Counted from the first letter of the stretch, positions 1 to 6,697 are shown. The stretch is DNA of 7,558 nt from Spirochaetaceae bacterium (GCA_031265635.1 JAISCK010000141.1:1-7558); one strand, 5' to 3'. The notes: generated from the sequence alone by a model not told the origin. Numbers and translations: made by a program.

Positions 1-992
1 GCAGCGGTCGCGCCGACCATGAGGCCCTGAATACCGGCGTAGAAGGGGAACTGGAGTAGTATGGGCCCCGCTTCCTTGGCGGCCTTTGATATAGCCCGTA
101 CATAAAGTATGGGTTTCCCGTAGAAGATAAGCCCCAGGGCGAGGAAGATCATGTTGACGATGTTAAGGTCAAGGGCAAAACCGGAAGAGGTCATGCGGCG
201 GACCAGATACACTATGGCAAGAATAATAGTTATCCACTGAAGAATACGGCTGTTTTCAACTTTTTCAGCAGGAGTCTCAGGGGTTTTTATTACTTCCTCT
301 TCTTCTTCTTTAAGGAGTTCAGGATTAATGAGTTTAATGTCGCTTCCCTTAGGATGCATAGCCACATTAACAATGGGAAGGAAAACAAAGAGGCCGGCGC
401 AGATAAGCAGGTTCCACCAGGAAAAAACCGTACTCCCTATGGGAACCGCTTCGGTGAGAACACCGCCGGTATTGACAATGGCCTGCCCCGCCGCCGGCGC
501 TGTGGCGATACCCAGGGGTATGGAGCCAGAGAGACCGGCGTGCCAGATGAGGAAGCCCGAATAGGCCGCGGCGATGATCAGGGGATAGTCAACCTTGAGG
601 CCGGTTTTGGAAATTTCCTTGGCCAGAATGGCGCCGACTATGAGACCGAAACCCCAGTTGAGCCAGCAGGCAAGCAGAGAAATTACCGTGATAAGCACAA
701 TGGCCTGCGTTGGTGTTTTGGGGATAGAAGCGAGGGCTTTGAGGAGCTTCTTCATGGGAGGGGAATTGGCCATGGCCGAACCAAGGACCAGGACCAATGC
801 CATCTGCATGGAGAAGGCCAACAACACCCAGACACCGTTGCCCCAATGCACCACCATCTGCAGGGGATTCTGACCGGTCAGCGGCAGGGCCGCCACAAAG
901 GTAATAATGGTCAGAATAATACAGAAGATAAATGGATCGGGAAGAAAGCGCTGTACAAGTTTGACACAAGCGTTAGTGATTTTCTTGAACAT
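1..992 (-). CDS. atoE: AtoE-type short-chain fatty acid transporter (3' end cut by the window)
   Basis: Inner-membrane carrier for short-chain fatty acids such as acetoacetate or butyrate. The first 330 codons are visible and the C-terminus lies beyond base 1; E. coli AtoE is about 440 residues. The translation, made by hand, follows remembered E. coli AtoE closely: an N-terminal LPDPFIF (17-23), then GNGVWVLLAFSMQMALVLV (51-69), LNWGFGLIVGA (111-121), a PKxSDI-like stretch near 214-219, ENSRIL (246-251) and LLQFPFYAGIQ (312-322). Hydrophobic membrane segments alternate with short loops. A run of five glutamates (229-233) lies in a cytoplasmic-type loop that is also charged in E. coli. The ATG at 990-992 has AAGGAG seven bases upstream. 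A 169-bp gap separates it from the sigma-54 activator upstream, so it may be a separate transcription unit. Family assignment is firm; the exact substrate is inferred. Confidence 0.9.
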   Translation of the reverse strand, partial: MFKKITNACVKLVQRFLPDPFIFCIILTIITFVAALPLTGQNPLQMVVHWGNGVWVLLAFSMQMALVLVLGSAMANSPPMKKLLKALASIPKTPTQAIVLITVISLLACWLNWGFGLIVGAILAKEISKTGLKVDYPLIIAAAYSGFLIWHAGLSGSIPLGIATAPAAGQAIVNTGGVLTEAVPIGSTVFSWWNLLICAGLFVFLPIVNVAMHPKGSDIKLINPELLKEEEEEVIKTPETPAEKVENSRILQWITIILAIVYLVRRMTSSGFALDLNIVNMIFLALGLIFYGKPILYVRAISKAAKEAGPILLQFPFYAGIQGLMVGATA

Positions 993-1000
993 AGTCTGTC

Positions 1001-1006
1001 TCCTTA
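1001..1006 (-). promoter_or_regulatory. Shine-Dalgarno site of atoE
   Basis: Read on the minus strand, AAGGAG stands just ahead of the ATG at 992. It supports this start and matches the family's N-terminus. Confidence 0.6.
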
Positions 1007-1023
1007 ATAATGAATGACGTGAG

Positions 1024-1053
1024 GCTCTTTCAACCCTCCTATTTTGAAAGAGC
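1024..1053. repeat. Perfect 10-bp inverted repeat in the atoE leader
   Basis: The arms GCTCTTTCAA (1024-1033) and TTGAAAGAGC (1044-1053) are exact reverse complements separated by 10 bases. The repeat ends 31 bases before the atoE start. There is no T-run after it on either strand, so an ordinary intrinsic terminator is unlikely. As RNA it would form a 10-bp stem whose loop contains AGGAGG. As DNA it looks like a dimer operator. Which of these it is cannot be decided from sequence alone. Confidence 0.6.
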
Positions 1054-1070
1054 GGCTTTAGGTTTTAACC

Positions 1071-1100
1071 AGTATAAACCCGGTCTTCGCGGAAAGGCAA
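1071..1100 (-). promoter_or_regulatory. Possible sigma-70 promoter for atoE
   Basis: On the minus strand TTGCCT (1095-1100) and TATACT (1071-1076) are 18 bases apart, an acceptable -35/-10 pair. Transcription would begin near 1064 and place the inverted repeat at 1024-1053 in the 5' leader. The match is moderate and was found by eye, so a chance hit is quite possible. Confidence 0.35.
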
Positions 1101-1135
1101 GTTAAAAATCCCCACGGAATGGTTTTTGCATACTG

Positions 1136-1161
1136 CCGGGGCCATCCGTCACGCGGCCCGG
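1136..1161 (-). terminator. GC-rich hairpin directly after the activator gene, possible weak terminator
   Basis: The arms at 1155-1161 and 1136-1143 pair over seven GC-rich base pairs with one bulged base, starting right after the activator's stop codon. The usual following T-run is missing; the next T-rich stretch on the minus strand is about 25 bases further on. It may stall or end transcription, protect the 3' end, or be incidental. Confidence 0.3.
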
Positions 1162-2502
1162 TCAGCCGTTTTCGCCGAGTTTGTTGTACAGGGTCGCCAG
1201 GGATATGTGCAGCGCGTCGGCGGCCTTTTGTTTTCCTTTTACGTCATTGCCGTATTTGTAGAGCAGTTTCAGTACTTCGCCCCGCTCAAAGGCCCGGACC
1301 TTGCCGGCAAGCCCGCCTTCCGCGTCATCCTGTTCAGGCTTCAAAAAAATTTCGGGAAGATTATCCGCTTCAATGACCCCGTTGTCGGCAAGATACCCCG
1401 AAAATTCCAGCACATTGCGGAGTTCCCGTACATTGCCGGGCCAGTTGTGCCGTTCAAGGCAGCGCAGGGCTTTTTCGGTAAGGGAAAATTCCTTGTTCTG
1501 CGTCCGGGAAAATTCCGAAAGTATGCCCAGGGCAAGGGGCCTGATTTCTTCGGGACGCTCCCGCAGCGCGGGAATATGAAGGGGGAACACATTCAGCCTG
1601 TAGTAAAGATCCTTGCGGAATTTTCCTTCTTCCACACGTTTGTTGAGATCGGCGTTGCAGGAGGCGATGACCCGGACATCCACGTCTATCTCGTCCACCC
1701 CGCCGACGCGGCGTATGCGGTGGTCCTGGAGGACCCGGAGCAGTTTTGCCTGGAGGGGAAGTTCAATCTCGGAGATTTCGTCGAGCAGTATGGTTCCGCC
1801 GCCTGCCGCCTCAAAGAGTCCGCTTTTCCCGCCCTTTTTTGCCCCGGTAAAAGCGCCCTCGTCATAGCCGAAGAGTTCCGATTCAAGTATGTCCTTGCTG
1901 AAATTGGCGCAGTTGATGGCGAGGAAGGGCCCGCCGCGCCGGGAACTGGCGTTGTGTATGGCCTGGGCGTACAGTTCCTTTCCGGTGCCGCTTTCCGACT
2001 CAAGAAGCACGGTCGCGCCGGTATTGGCAATGCGCATGGCCATGGTTTTTACGGCCAGAGACAGGGGCGCTTCGGCGATGATGGAATCAAAGGTATAGGG
2101 AACCATTGTTTTTTTATCATCGCCGCCACGGCGGGTATGGGATTCAAGCTCGGAACGGAAATCCCAGGCATCCTTGATAAAGGTTACGACAGAAAGGCCC
2201 CCTATGGTTTTCCCGCCTGTAATCACCGGATACATGTTGACAAAGTAAATATCCTTTTTTTCCCGCCGGGGCGCGTGAAGTACGGGAACGCCGCTCTTTA
2301 CCACGCTGGGAAGCTGGGCCCTGGGCCGCAGGTCTTTAAGGTAAAAGCCTTCAACCTTCTGATCGCCCCGGATATTGTTTTCGATTTCGAGAAAGTGGCG
2401 GTACGCGGCGTTGGCAAAAATGATGCGCCCGTCAAGGTCTATGTACACAATACCCTCGGACATGGCGTCAAAGAGGGCCCTTATTTCATCTGAAAAAATC
2501 AT
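1162..2502 (-). CDS. PAS-domain sigma-54-dependent transcriptional activator
   Basis: Cytoplasmic enhancer-binding protein of 446 residues that would use ATP to open sigma-54 RNA polymerase promoters. An N-terminal PAS-like sensor (about 5-110, with IVYIDLDGRIIFANAAY at 18-34) replaces the receiver domain of AtoC/NtrC types, so it is probably controlled by a small ligand or redox signal and not by phosphorylation. The AAA+ domain spans about 138-365: Walker A SESGTGKE (169-176), the sigma-54 loop GAFTGA (216-221), Walker B GGTILLDE (235-242), sensor I VRVIASCN (276-283) and the NWPGNVREL motif (353-361). A Fis-type helix-turn-helix ends the protein (KQKAADALHISLATLYNKL, 424-442). The first glycine of the usual GESGTGKE is serine here. 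It starts 18 bases after mrpD, with AAGGA before its ATG, so it is probably part of that operon. Its targets are unknown; neighbouring atoE is the obvious candidate. Confidence 0.93.
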   Translation of the reverse strand: MIFSDEIRALFDAMSEGIVYIDLDGRIIFANAAYRHFLEIENNIRGDQKVEGFYLKDLRPRAQLPSVVKSGVPVLHAPRREKKDIYFVNMYPVITGGKTIGGLSVVTFIKDAWDFRSELESHTRRGGDDKKTMVPYTFDSIIAEAPLSLAVKTMAMRIANTGATVLLESESGTGKELYAQAIHNASSRRGGPFLAINCANFSKDILESELFGYDEGAFTGAKKGGKSGLFEAAGGGTILLDEISEIELPLQAKLLRVLQDHRIRRVGGVDEIDVDVRVIASCNADLNKRVEEGKFRKDLYYRLNVFPLHIPALRERPEEIRPLALGILSEFSRTQNKEFSLTEKALRCLERHNWPGNVRELRNVLEFSGYLADNGVIEADNLPEIFLKPEQDDAEGGLAGKVRAFERGEVLKLLYKYGNDVKGKQKAADALHISLATLYNKLGENG

Positions 2503-2520
2503 ACGTCATCCTTATTACGT

Positions 2521-4305
2521 CTAACGAAGCAGGCCCGCCGCGAAGATACAGAGGGTCGCCACAAAACCGGCCATAAGCCCGTAAAAGCTCCGGGGAAGGT
2601 CCCGTATGCGGTGGGTAAGGGCCTTCCCTGCCCTGCATGAAAGAAGACCATACAGCGCCGCCGCCGCGCACAGATAGAAGAAAAAAGACCCCACGGACGA
2701 AAGGGAAAAAAGGTCCTCCGGCACGGGGCTGTGTTCGGCGCCGAGAAGCTCCGCCGCAAAACGCCCCAGGGGAAGGGAAAAGATTCCCAGGAGGGCGCAG
2801 GGCAGAGCCCAGAGCAGCATGGCGACCTTGACGAAAAAGCCGATGCGGTAAGGGCCCTGGGGAATGCCGTGGTGGTCGGGATACGCGGCCCCCTCCGGGT
2901 CTTCCCGCGCTTCGGCTGCCGCGCGCGCTTCGGCCCGCCCCCCAGCGCCGGCGCTTTCGCCGGGCTTTCCGAAAAATATGCGGCCCAGTTTAATCATCGA
3001 GGCCATGGTTCCAATACCCACAAAGCTCAACACAAGGTACTTCCAGCGGTACTGTTCAAGGCTGTGAAGAATACCGTATTTGCTGGCAAAACCGGAAAAC
3101 GGCGGAACAGCGGCTATGGAAAGGGCCGCTATAAAGAACGAAACCACCGTAACGCCGGCGCGGTCCCCCGAACGCGAAAGAATTTTTGCCGCTCCCCTGT
3201 AGGCGTACACATCCCGGTTATTCCCCGCGTCGACGGCGCTTCCCACGGTAAGAAAGAGGAGGCCCTTGAACATGGAGTGAAACGCCGCGTGGAGAAAGGC
3301 CGCCGCGAAGCCCAGGGGGCTTGCCAGGGCCCAGGCGCTTACCACATAACCGACCTGGCTTATGGAATGATAAGCCAGAAGCCTTTTAACATCACTCTGG
3401 GAAAGGGCCATGATAACCCCTCCCAGGGCGGTAAAGACTCCGATAAGCCCCAGGGTTTCCCAGAGGGGGGCGGCCATACGGCTCCCTCCCGCCCCGGTAA
3501 ACACAAGGAGGAACCTCCCCAGGGCAAAGAGGGGGGGCTTGAGGAGCATGCCGCAGCCCACCGCCGTTACCGCGTGGGGAGCGGAACCGTGGGCGTCGGG
3601 AAGCCAGCCGGCCAGGGGCATCACCGCCACCCGGACCAGGGCCGCGGCGCAGATACAGGCCAGGGAAAACAGGGCGGAGGGCCCTCCCCCGCCGGGAAGG
3701 GCGGCAAGACCCGCCGCTATGCCTTCGTAAGAGAGGGACCCGGTAAGGCGGTAAAAGCCAAAGACCCCCAAAAGAAAAAAGGTAAGGGACGCCGAACTTA
3801 TGGCAAGATAATTAAACGAAGCGAAAAAGGCCCTGGGCTTTTCGGCCAGCGCCACCAGGGCGTAATTGGCTATGGCGAGAACTTCAAAACAGATAAAAAG
3901 GTTAAAGAGGTCGGCGCAGGAACCCATGCCCGCCATGGCCGAAGTCTGAACAAGAAAGAGGGTTGTAAAAAGACTCCCCCGGGGACCTGCGCCTCTGGTA
4001 TAAATCCAGACCACAAGAAGGGTAGAAAAACCCATAACATCCACAAGCCACGAAAGACCGTCAAAGCGCTGGGCAACGCCGAGAATACCGCCCCTGTTGC
4101 CAGCAGTATAGACGAAGCCCCCTTCCCGCACCTGGGGAAGCAGGAGAAACAGGATGAAGAGGGGAAGCGCGAGGCCAATGAGGGCCGCGAGCCACTCAAG
4201 AATATTCTGTATGCTCCGGCGCTTTACCAGTTTGACCGCGAGGCCCGCCGCCGCGCCCAGAAGGGGAAGCAGAACAAGGAGGACAGGAAGCTCATTCATG
4301 GCCAT
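2521..4305 (-). CDS. mrpD: Na+/H+ antiporter subunit D (MrpD/MbhH, NuoL/M/N family)
   Basis: Large polytopic subunit expected to carry the main proton/cation path. With the chosen start it has 594 residues; the family is usually about 490-520. Expected motifs are present: the TM5 glutamate in FNLFICFEVLAI (Glu141), GWLPDAH and the TM8 lysine in LLKPPLF (Lys256), DVKRLLAYHSISQVGY (305-320), HAAFHSMFKGLLF (His/Lys, Lys347) and PPFSGFASK (Lys409). At the TM7 position, where this family normally has lysine, the sequence reads ALVRVAVMPL, giving Arg225. A hydrophilic Ala/Glu/Arg-rich stretch (about 446-486) adds length before the last membrane segments. ATG at 4305 was chosen because AGGGAG lies seven bases upstream; ATG at 4299 is the alternative. 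It overlaps mrpC by 14 bases. No MrpA partner is encoded in the window. Confidence 0.9.
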   Translation of the reverse strand: MAMNELPVLLVLLPLLGAAAGLAVKLVKRRSIQNILEWLAALIGLALPLFILFLLLPQVREGGFVYTAGNRGGILGVAQRFDGLSWLVDVMGFSTLLVVWIYTRGAGPRGSLFTTLFLVQTSAMAGMGSCADLFNLFICFEVLAIANYALVALAEKPRAFFASFNYLAISSASLTFFLLGVFGFYRLTGSLSYEGIAAGLAALPGGGGPSALFSLACICAAALVRVAVMPLAGWLPDAHGSAPHAVTAVGCGMLLKPPLFALGRFLLVFTGAGGSRMAAPLWETLGLIGVFTALGGVIMALSQSDVKRLLAYHSISQVGYVVSAWALASPLGFAAAFLHAAFHSMFKGLLFLTVGSAVDAGNNRDVYAYRGAAKILSRSGDRAGVTVVSFFIAALSIAAVPPFSGFASKYGILHSLEQYRWKYLVLSFVGIGTMASMIKLGRIFFGKPGESAGAGGRAEARAAAEAREDPEGAAYPDHHGIPQGPYRIGFFVKVAMLLWALPCALLGIFSLPLGRFAAELLGAEHSPVPEDLFSLSSVGSFFFYLCAAAALYGLLSCRAGKALTHRIRDLPRSFYGLMAGFVATLCIFAAGLLR

Positions 4306-4639
4306 GCAGCTTCTCCCTGAGTTCTTCGCAGTCAAGGGTCCCGTGTTCCCTGAAAAGCCTGTACGCCATGGCCAGGGCCACGATGGAGATACAGACCCCG
4401 ACCACTATAGCCGTAAGCATCATGGCCTGGGGCAGGGGGTCCACATAGCTTTGGGGATCTTCGGCGTACTGCATAAACGGCGCGTGTTTCCCCGCCTTTC
4501 CGCCTTCAACATTGAACAGCAGAAGTACGGCCATATTCATTATTGAAAGGGCGTAGACTTTTTTTATCAGGTTGCGCCTGGTGATAAGGCCGAAGAAGCC
4601 CGCGAGAAAAAGCAGGCCAAGAAGCATACGCTCAACCAT
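4292..4639 (-). CDS. mrpC: Na+/H+ antiporter subunit C (MrpC/MbhG, NuoK-like)
   Basis: Small inner-membrane subunit of 115 residues related to NuoK of complex I, normal size for the family. It has three hydrophobic segments (about 4-20, 27-43 and 70-94). The first loop carries the RRNLIKKVYALSIMNMAVLL pattern, and the family signature DPLPQAMMLTAIVVGVCIS (67-85) opens the third segment. The C-terminal tail is charged. The ATG at 4637-4639 has GGAGA a few bases upstream and overlaps the end of mrpB by eight bases; its own end overlaps mrpD. This arrangement points to coupled translation and fixed subunit ratios. It is expected to sit between MrpD and the MrpA-C-terminal-like subunits in the complex. 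Confidence 0.92.
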   Translation of the reverse strand: MVERMLLGLLFLAGFFGLITRRNLIKKVYALSIMNMAVLLLFNVEGGKAGKHAPFMQYAEDPQSYVDPLPQAMMLTAIVVGVCISIVALAMAYRLFREHGTLDCEELREKLHGHE

Positions 4640-5339
4640 CGCTTCTCTCCAGGAGGAGGAGGCAGGTTACGGCAATGCCCGAACCCACCTTGAGCCCTAT
4701 GACCATGTTAAACGCGATGATATACACGGCCGGATCAAGGGAAGAACCCTGTATGGGATTTTCCAGAACCGCGTATCCGGCAAGAGGGCCGGAAAGGCAG
4801 AGGAGCAGTATGCCGAGGAAACTCAGCATCTCTACCCTGTCAAGCATGACGCTCCCCAGGAGGGAATGGCGGGAATCAAGGCGGCCGTCCCTTCTCCCCA
4901 GGGCAATAAAAATAATCCCCGAAGCCAGAACCACCCCGCCCTGAAAGCCGCCGCCGGGGGACTGGTGGCCAAAGAACATCAGATAACAGCCAAAGAGCAG
5001 CACCATGGGAGAAAGTTTTCCCGCGGTAAGGTCGATTATGCCGGTACGGGTCCTGCGCTGAAACCCGGACCGCTGCTTCCTGACAGCCTCCCCGCCCATC
5101 CTGATAAAACCCACCGCCGCGCTAAGGGACGCGAGAAGCACCGTAAGTTCCCCAAGGGTATCATAGGCCCGGTAGCCCAGATATACGGCGGCGACAAGAT
5201 TCGGGGCGCCGGTATTGTTGCTCCTCACCAGGGTATCCCGGACCAGAACCGGCCAGGGGATTTCGGGAAGCAGCATGGGGAAAAGCACCAGGGCGGTGAG
5301 GATTATACAGATGACGCCGGCAGCCAGTTCCCGTTTCAC
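4632..5339 (-). CDS. mrpB: Fused MbhE-like / MnhB antiporter subunit (MrpB)
   Basis: Membrane protein of 235 residues made of two modules. Residues about 1-85 resemble MbhE, the last part of canonical MrpA: NNTGAPNLVAAVYLGYRAYD (41-60) followed by TLGELTVLLA. Residues about 100-230 form an MnhB/MrpB domain with LSPMVLLFGCYLMFFGHQSP (109-128), GGGFQGGVVLASG (129-141) and a hydrophobic C-terminal segment. The start is GTG (5337-5339), overlapping the previous gene's TGA as GTGA. An upstream in-frame extension to 5633 would lie wholly inside other genes and lacks family similarity. In Mbh-type systems MbhE and MbhF are separate genes, so this is a fusion of neighbours in the same order. It bridges MrpC and the MbhD-like subunit. 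Confidence 0.88.
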   Translation of the reverse strand: MKRELAAGVICIILTALVLFPMLLPEIPWPVLVRDTLVRSNNTGAPNLVAAVYLGYRAYDTLGELTVLLASLSAAVGFIRMGGEAVRKQRSGFQRRTRTGIIDLTAGKLSPMVLLFGCYLMFFGHQSPGGGFQGGVVLASGIIFIALGRRDGRLDSRHSLLGSVMLDRVEMLSFLGILLLCLSGPLAGYAVLENPIQGSSLDPAVYIIAFNMVIGLKVGSGIAVTCLLLLERSDG

Positions 5340-5569
5340 CGCCTGTCGCTCCGTTCCGTTACCCTGATGGCCCAGACATAAATGATGGTGGAAAGCCCCG
5401 CGCCCACAGCCGCCTCGGTTATGGCCATGTCGGGAGCGTGGCACATATAAAAGACCAGCGCCGCCGCGACGCTGGTTGCCGAAAGGGCGATAGTCCCGTA
5501 AAGCAGGTCCGGGGAAAAAAGGGCGTAGACCGAAAGCAGCAGAATGAAAACCAGAAGCGCAGGTATCAT
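5336..5569 (-). CDS. MbhD-like/DUF4040 antiporter subunit (part of the MrpA C-terminus as a separate protein)
   Basis: Membrane protein of 77 residues with about three hydrophobic segments. The motif CHAPDMAITEAAVGAGLST (43-61) is characteristic of the MbhD/DUF4040 domain; Glu52 in the ITEAAVGAG core is the expected conserved acidic residue within the membrane, likely part of the ion path. In Bacillus-type Mrp this domain is the tail of MrpA; here it stands alone, as in archaeal Mbh complexes. The start overlaps the mrpG stop as ATGA, with a GGAGG-type site four bases before it. The stop overlaps the GTG start of mrpB. Confidence 0.88.
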   Translation of the reverse strand: MIPALLVFILLLSVYALFSPDLLYGTIALSATSVAAALVFYMCHAPDMAITEAAVGAGLSTIIYVWAIRVTERSDRR

Positions 5570-5907
5570 GGGCCCTCCCCCGGAGCCTTTCGCCTCGGCG
5601 ACAGCCAGGGATCAAGCCCCTGATACCAGGCATAACGGGCTATGATGTGGGTGGTGGTCGGACAGGATATAAAAAAGAAAAGAATAATCAGGACAAGCCG
5701 GCCGGCTGTGGCAAGATCCGGGGAAACGCAGAGGGAACCCAAAAACACCGAGAAACACGCCGTAGTCGCCCCAAGGCCCGCCCCGTGAAGCCGCGTATAG
5801 GTATCGGGAAAACGGAACAGCGAAACAGAACCGGCCAGGGCGGCGATACAGGCAAGCGCGCAGAAAAACACCGCGCCCAGTTCCCGTATAAAGGTGAACG
5901 TCTCCAT
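5566..5907 (-). CDS. mrpG: Na+/H+ antiporter subunit G (MrpG/MbhC)
   Basis: Small membrane subunit of 113 residues, typical of the family. Three hydrophobic segments are visible (about 8-30, 44-63 and 68-88). The signature LFRFPDTYTRLHGAGLGATT (30-49) is conserved, and CPTTTHIIARYAWYQG (82-97) corresponds to the family's usual SP..THxIARAAY-like stretch. A proline- and arginine-rich tail follows (101-113). It starts two bases after the mrpF stop, with AGAGG seven bases upstream of the ATG, and overlaps the next gene by four bases. It is thought to help assemble and shape the antiporter, not to move ions itself. Confidence 0.93.
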   Translation of the reverse strand: METFTFIRELGAVFFCALACIAALAGSVSLFRFPDTYTRLHGAGLGATTACFSVFLGSLCVSPDLATAGRLVLIILFFFISCPTTTHIIARYAWYQGLDPWLSPRRKAPGEGP

Positions 5908-5909
5908 GA

Positions 5910-6185
5910 TCAGTCCTCTTTTTTTTCCCGGATAAAACTCGCGATACCCAGAAGCCCCAGAAAGCCGAAAATATCGTAAATCAGGGCAACATCAAGATAA
6001 GGGCTCCTGCCTTCCATAACCCCGAAAAGCACCAGCACGGCCAGTACCAGAGAAGTAACCAGGGCCAGGGCGGTAAGCCTGTCCGAGCCGCGGGGCCCCA
6101 GTACAATACGCAGCGCCGAAATAAGGGCGGAAGCGAGCAGTATGCGTATGGTCCAGAGGAAAACCAGAGAAACCCAGGAACTCAT
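5910..6185 (-). CDS. mrpF: Na+/H+ antiporter subunit F (MrpF/MbhB)
   Basis: Small membrane protein of 91 residues with three hydrophobic segments (about 5-25, 38-57 and 66-85). The LGPRGSDRLTAL segment (29-40) matches the family's GPxxxDRxxAL motif, and YLDVALIYDIFGFLG (63-77) holds the conserved acidic Asp65/Asp71 region. The aspartate that often follows the ..AL of the first motif is absent here (ALALV). ATG at 6185 is preferred over the ATG six bases earlier: AGGAGG stands eight bases before it, but only two bases before the upstream one, and it makes an ATGA overlap with the mrpE stop. Confidence 0.92.
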   Translation of the reverse strand: MSSWVSLVFLWTIRILLASALISALRIVLGPRGSDRLTALALVTSLVLAVLVLFGVMEGRSPYLDVALIYDIFGFLGLLGIASFIREKKED

Positions 6186-6694
6186 GACCATACCCTCCTG
6201 ATACCCTCTTCAAGATCCCCTTTTATTTCCTCTCCCGCCCGGCGGGAATGTCTAGTAACCGCGAAAAGCCAGTGAACTATGTAATGGTCGTCATCCAGTT
6301 CCAGGGTGATGGTATTGGGAGTAAAGGTGATGGAATGGGCCAGCGCCACCCTGGCAAGATCCGAACGCAGCCTCGTGCGGAAATGGACCACCCGGGGGTT
6401 TATCGCCCCGGAAAAAACAGCGCGGAACACGGCGAAACTCGAAGCGTACATAGCCCTGACAAGCAGAAAAACATAACGCAAGGCGGGAATAAAGCTGGGT
6501 ATCACCGAATGTTTCCCCGCTTCATATTCTTCTATAAAGACATCATACGAAAGGAAGGCCATGCCAAGCGACGCGGCGAGACCGGCAAAAAAGGCATAGA
6601 ACGTCCACTGGGCGGAAAAAAGAAACCAGAGCAGAAAAAGAACTATCCAGGTCAAAAGGGCCCGGAAAAGCCGCCATTTTTTTCCGGCATCCAC
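6182..6694 (-). CDS. mrpE: Na+/H+ antiporter subunit E (MrpE/MbhA)
   Basis: Subunit of 170 residues, normal for the family. The N-terminal half is hydrophobic (about 12-50 and 66-95); the second half is a soluble cytoplasmic domain. The signature ALAHSITFTPNTITLELDDD (117-136), followed by HYIVHWL, is the family's LANSITLTPGT-type segment. The C-terminus (150-170) is highly charged. The start codon is GTG (6692-6694), three bases after the EIIA stop, with AGGAG six bases upstream. It is the first membrane gene of the operon, so antiporter translation follows directly from the EIIA gene. Confidence 0.92.
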   Translation of the reverse strand: MDAGKKWRLFRALLTWIVLFLLWFLFSAQWTFYAFFAGLAASLGMAFLSYDVFIEEYEAGKHSVIPSFIPALRYVFLLVRAMYASSFAVFRAVFSGAINPRVVHFRTRLRSDLARVALAHSITFTPNTITLELDDDHYIVHWLFAVTRHSRRAGEEIKGDLEEGIRRVWS

Positions 6695-6697
6695 GAC

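Noticed and set aside
354..1007. Plus-strand frame of 217 codons opposite atoE
   Set aside because: The minus strand encodes an AtoE homologue through the whole region. The plus frame resembles no family.
1012..1046. Leader peptide starting at TTG after the AGGAGG in the hairpin loop (nine codons)
   Set aside because: Only one base separates the ribosome-site-like sequence from the TTG, and no codon pattern of attenuation is seen.
1095..1115. Sigma-54 promoter before atoE
   Set aside because: The closest match has 11 bases between the GG and GC elements; the spacing of 10 is nearly invariant, so it is not annotated.
1102..1129. AT-rich hairpin as the true terminator of the activator operon
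   Set aside because: The stem is short, almost all A-T and contains a bulge. It was too weak to annotate.
1126..2493. Long open frame on the plus strand opposite the activator gene (455 codons)
   Set aside because: It has no recognisable domains or start signal and runs antisense to a gene with intact AAA+ motifs. Long antisense frames are expected in GC-rich sequence.
2731..4320. Long open frame on the plus strand opposite mrpD (529 codons)
   Set aside because: Its product is highly basic and low in complexity, the mirror of membrane-protein codons. The minus-strand gene carries clear family motifs.
5340..5633. N-terminal extension of mrpB up to 5633
   Set aside because: It would overlap the whole MbhD-like gene and part of mrpG in another frame. 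The GTG at 5339 gives the expected MbhE N-terminus and a typical GTGA overlap.
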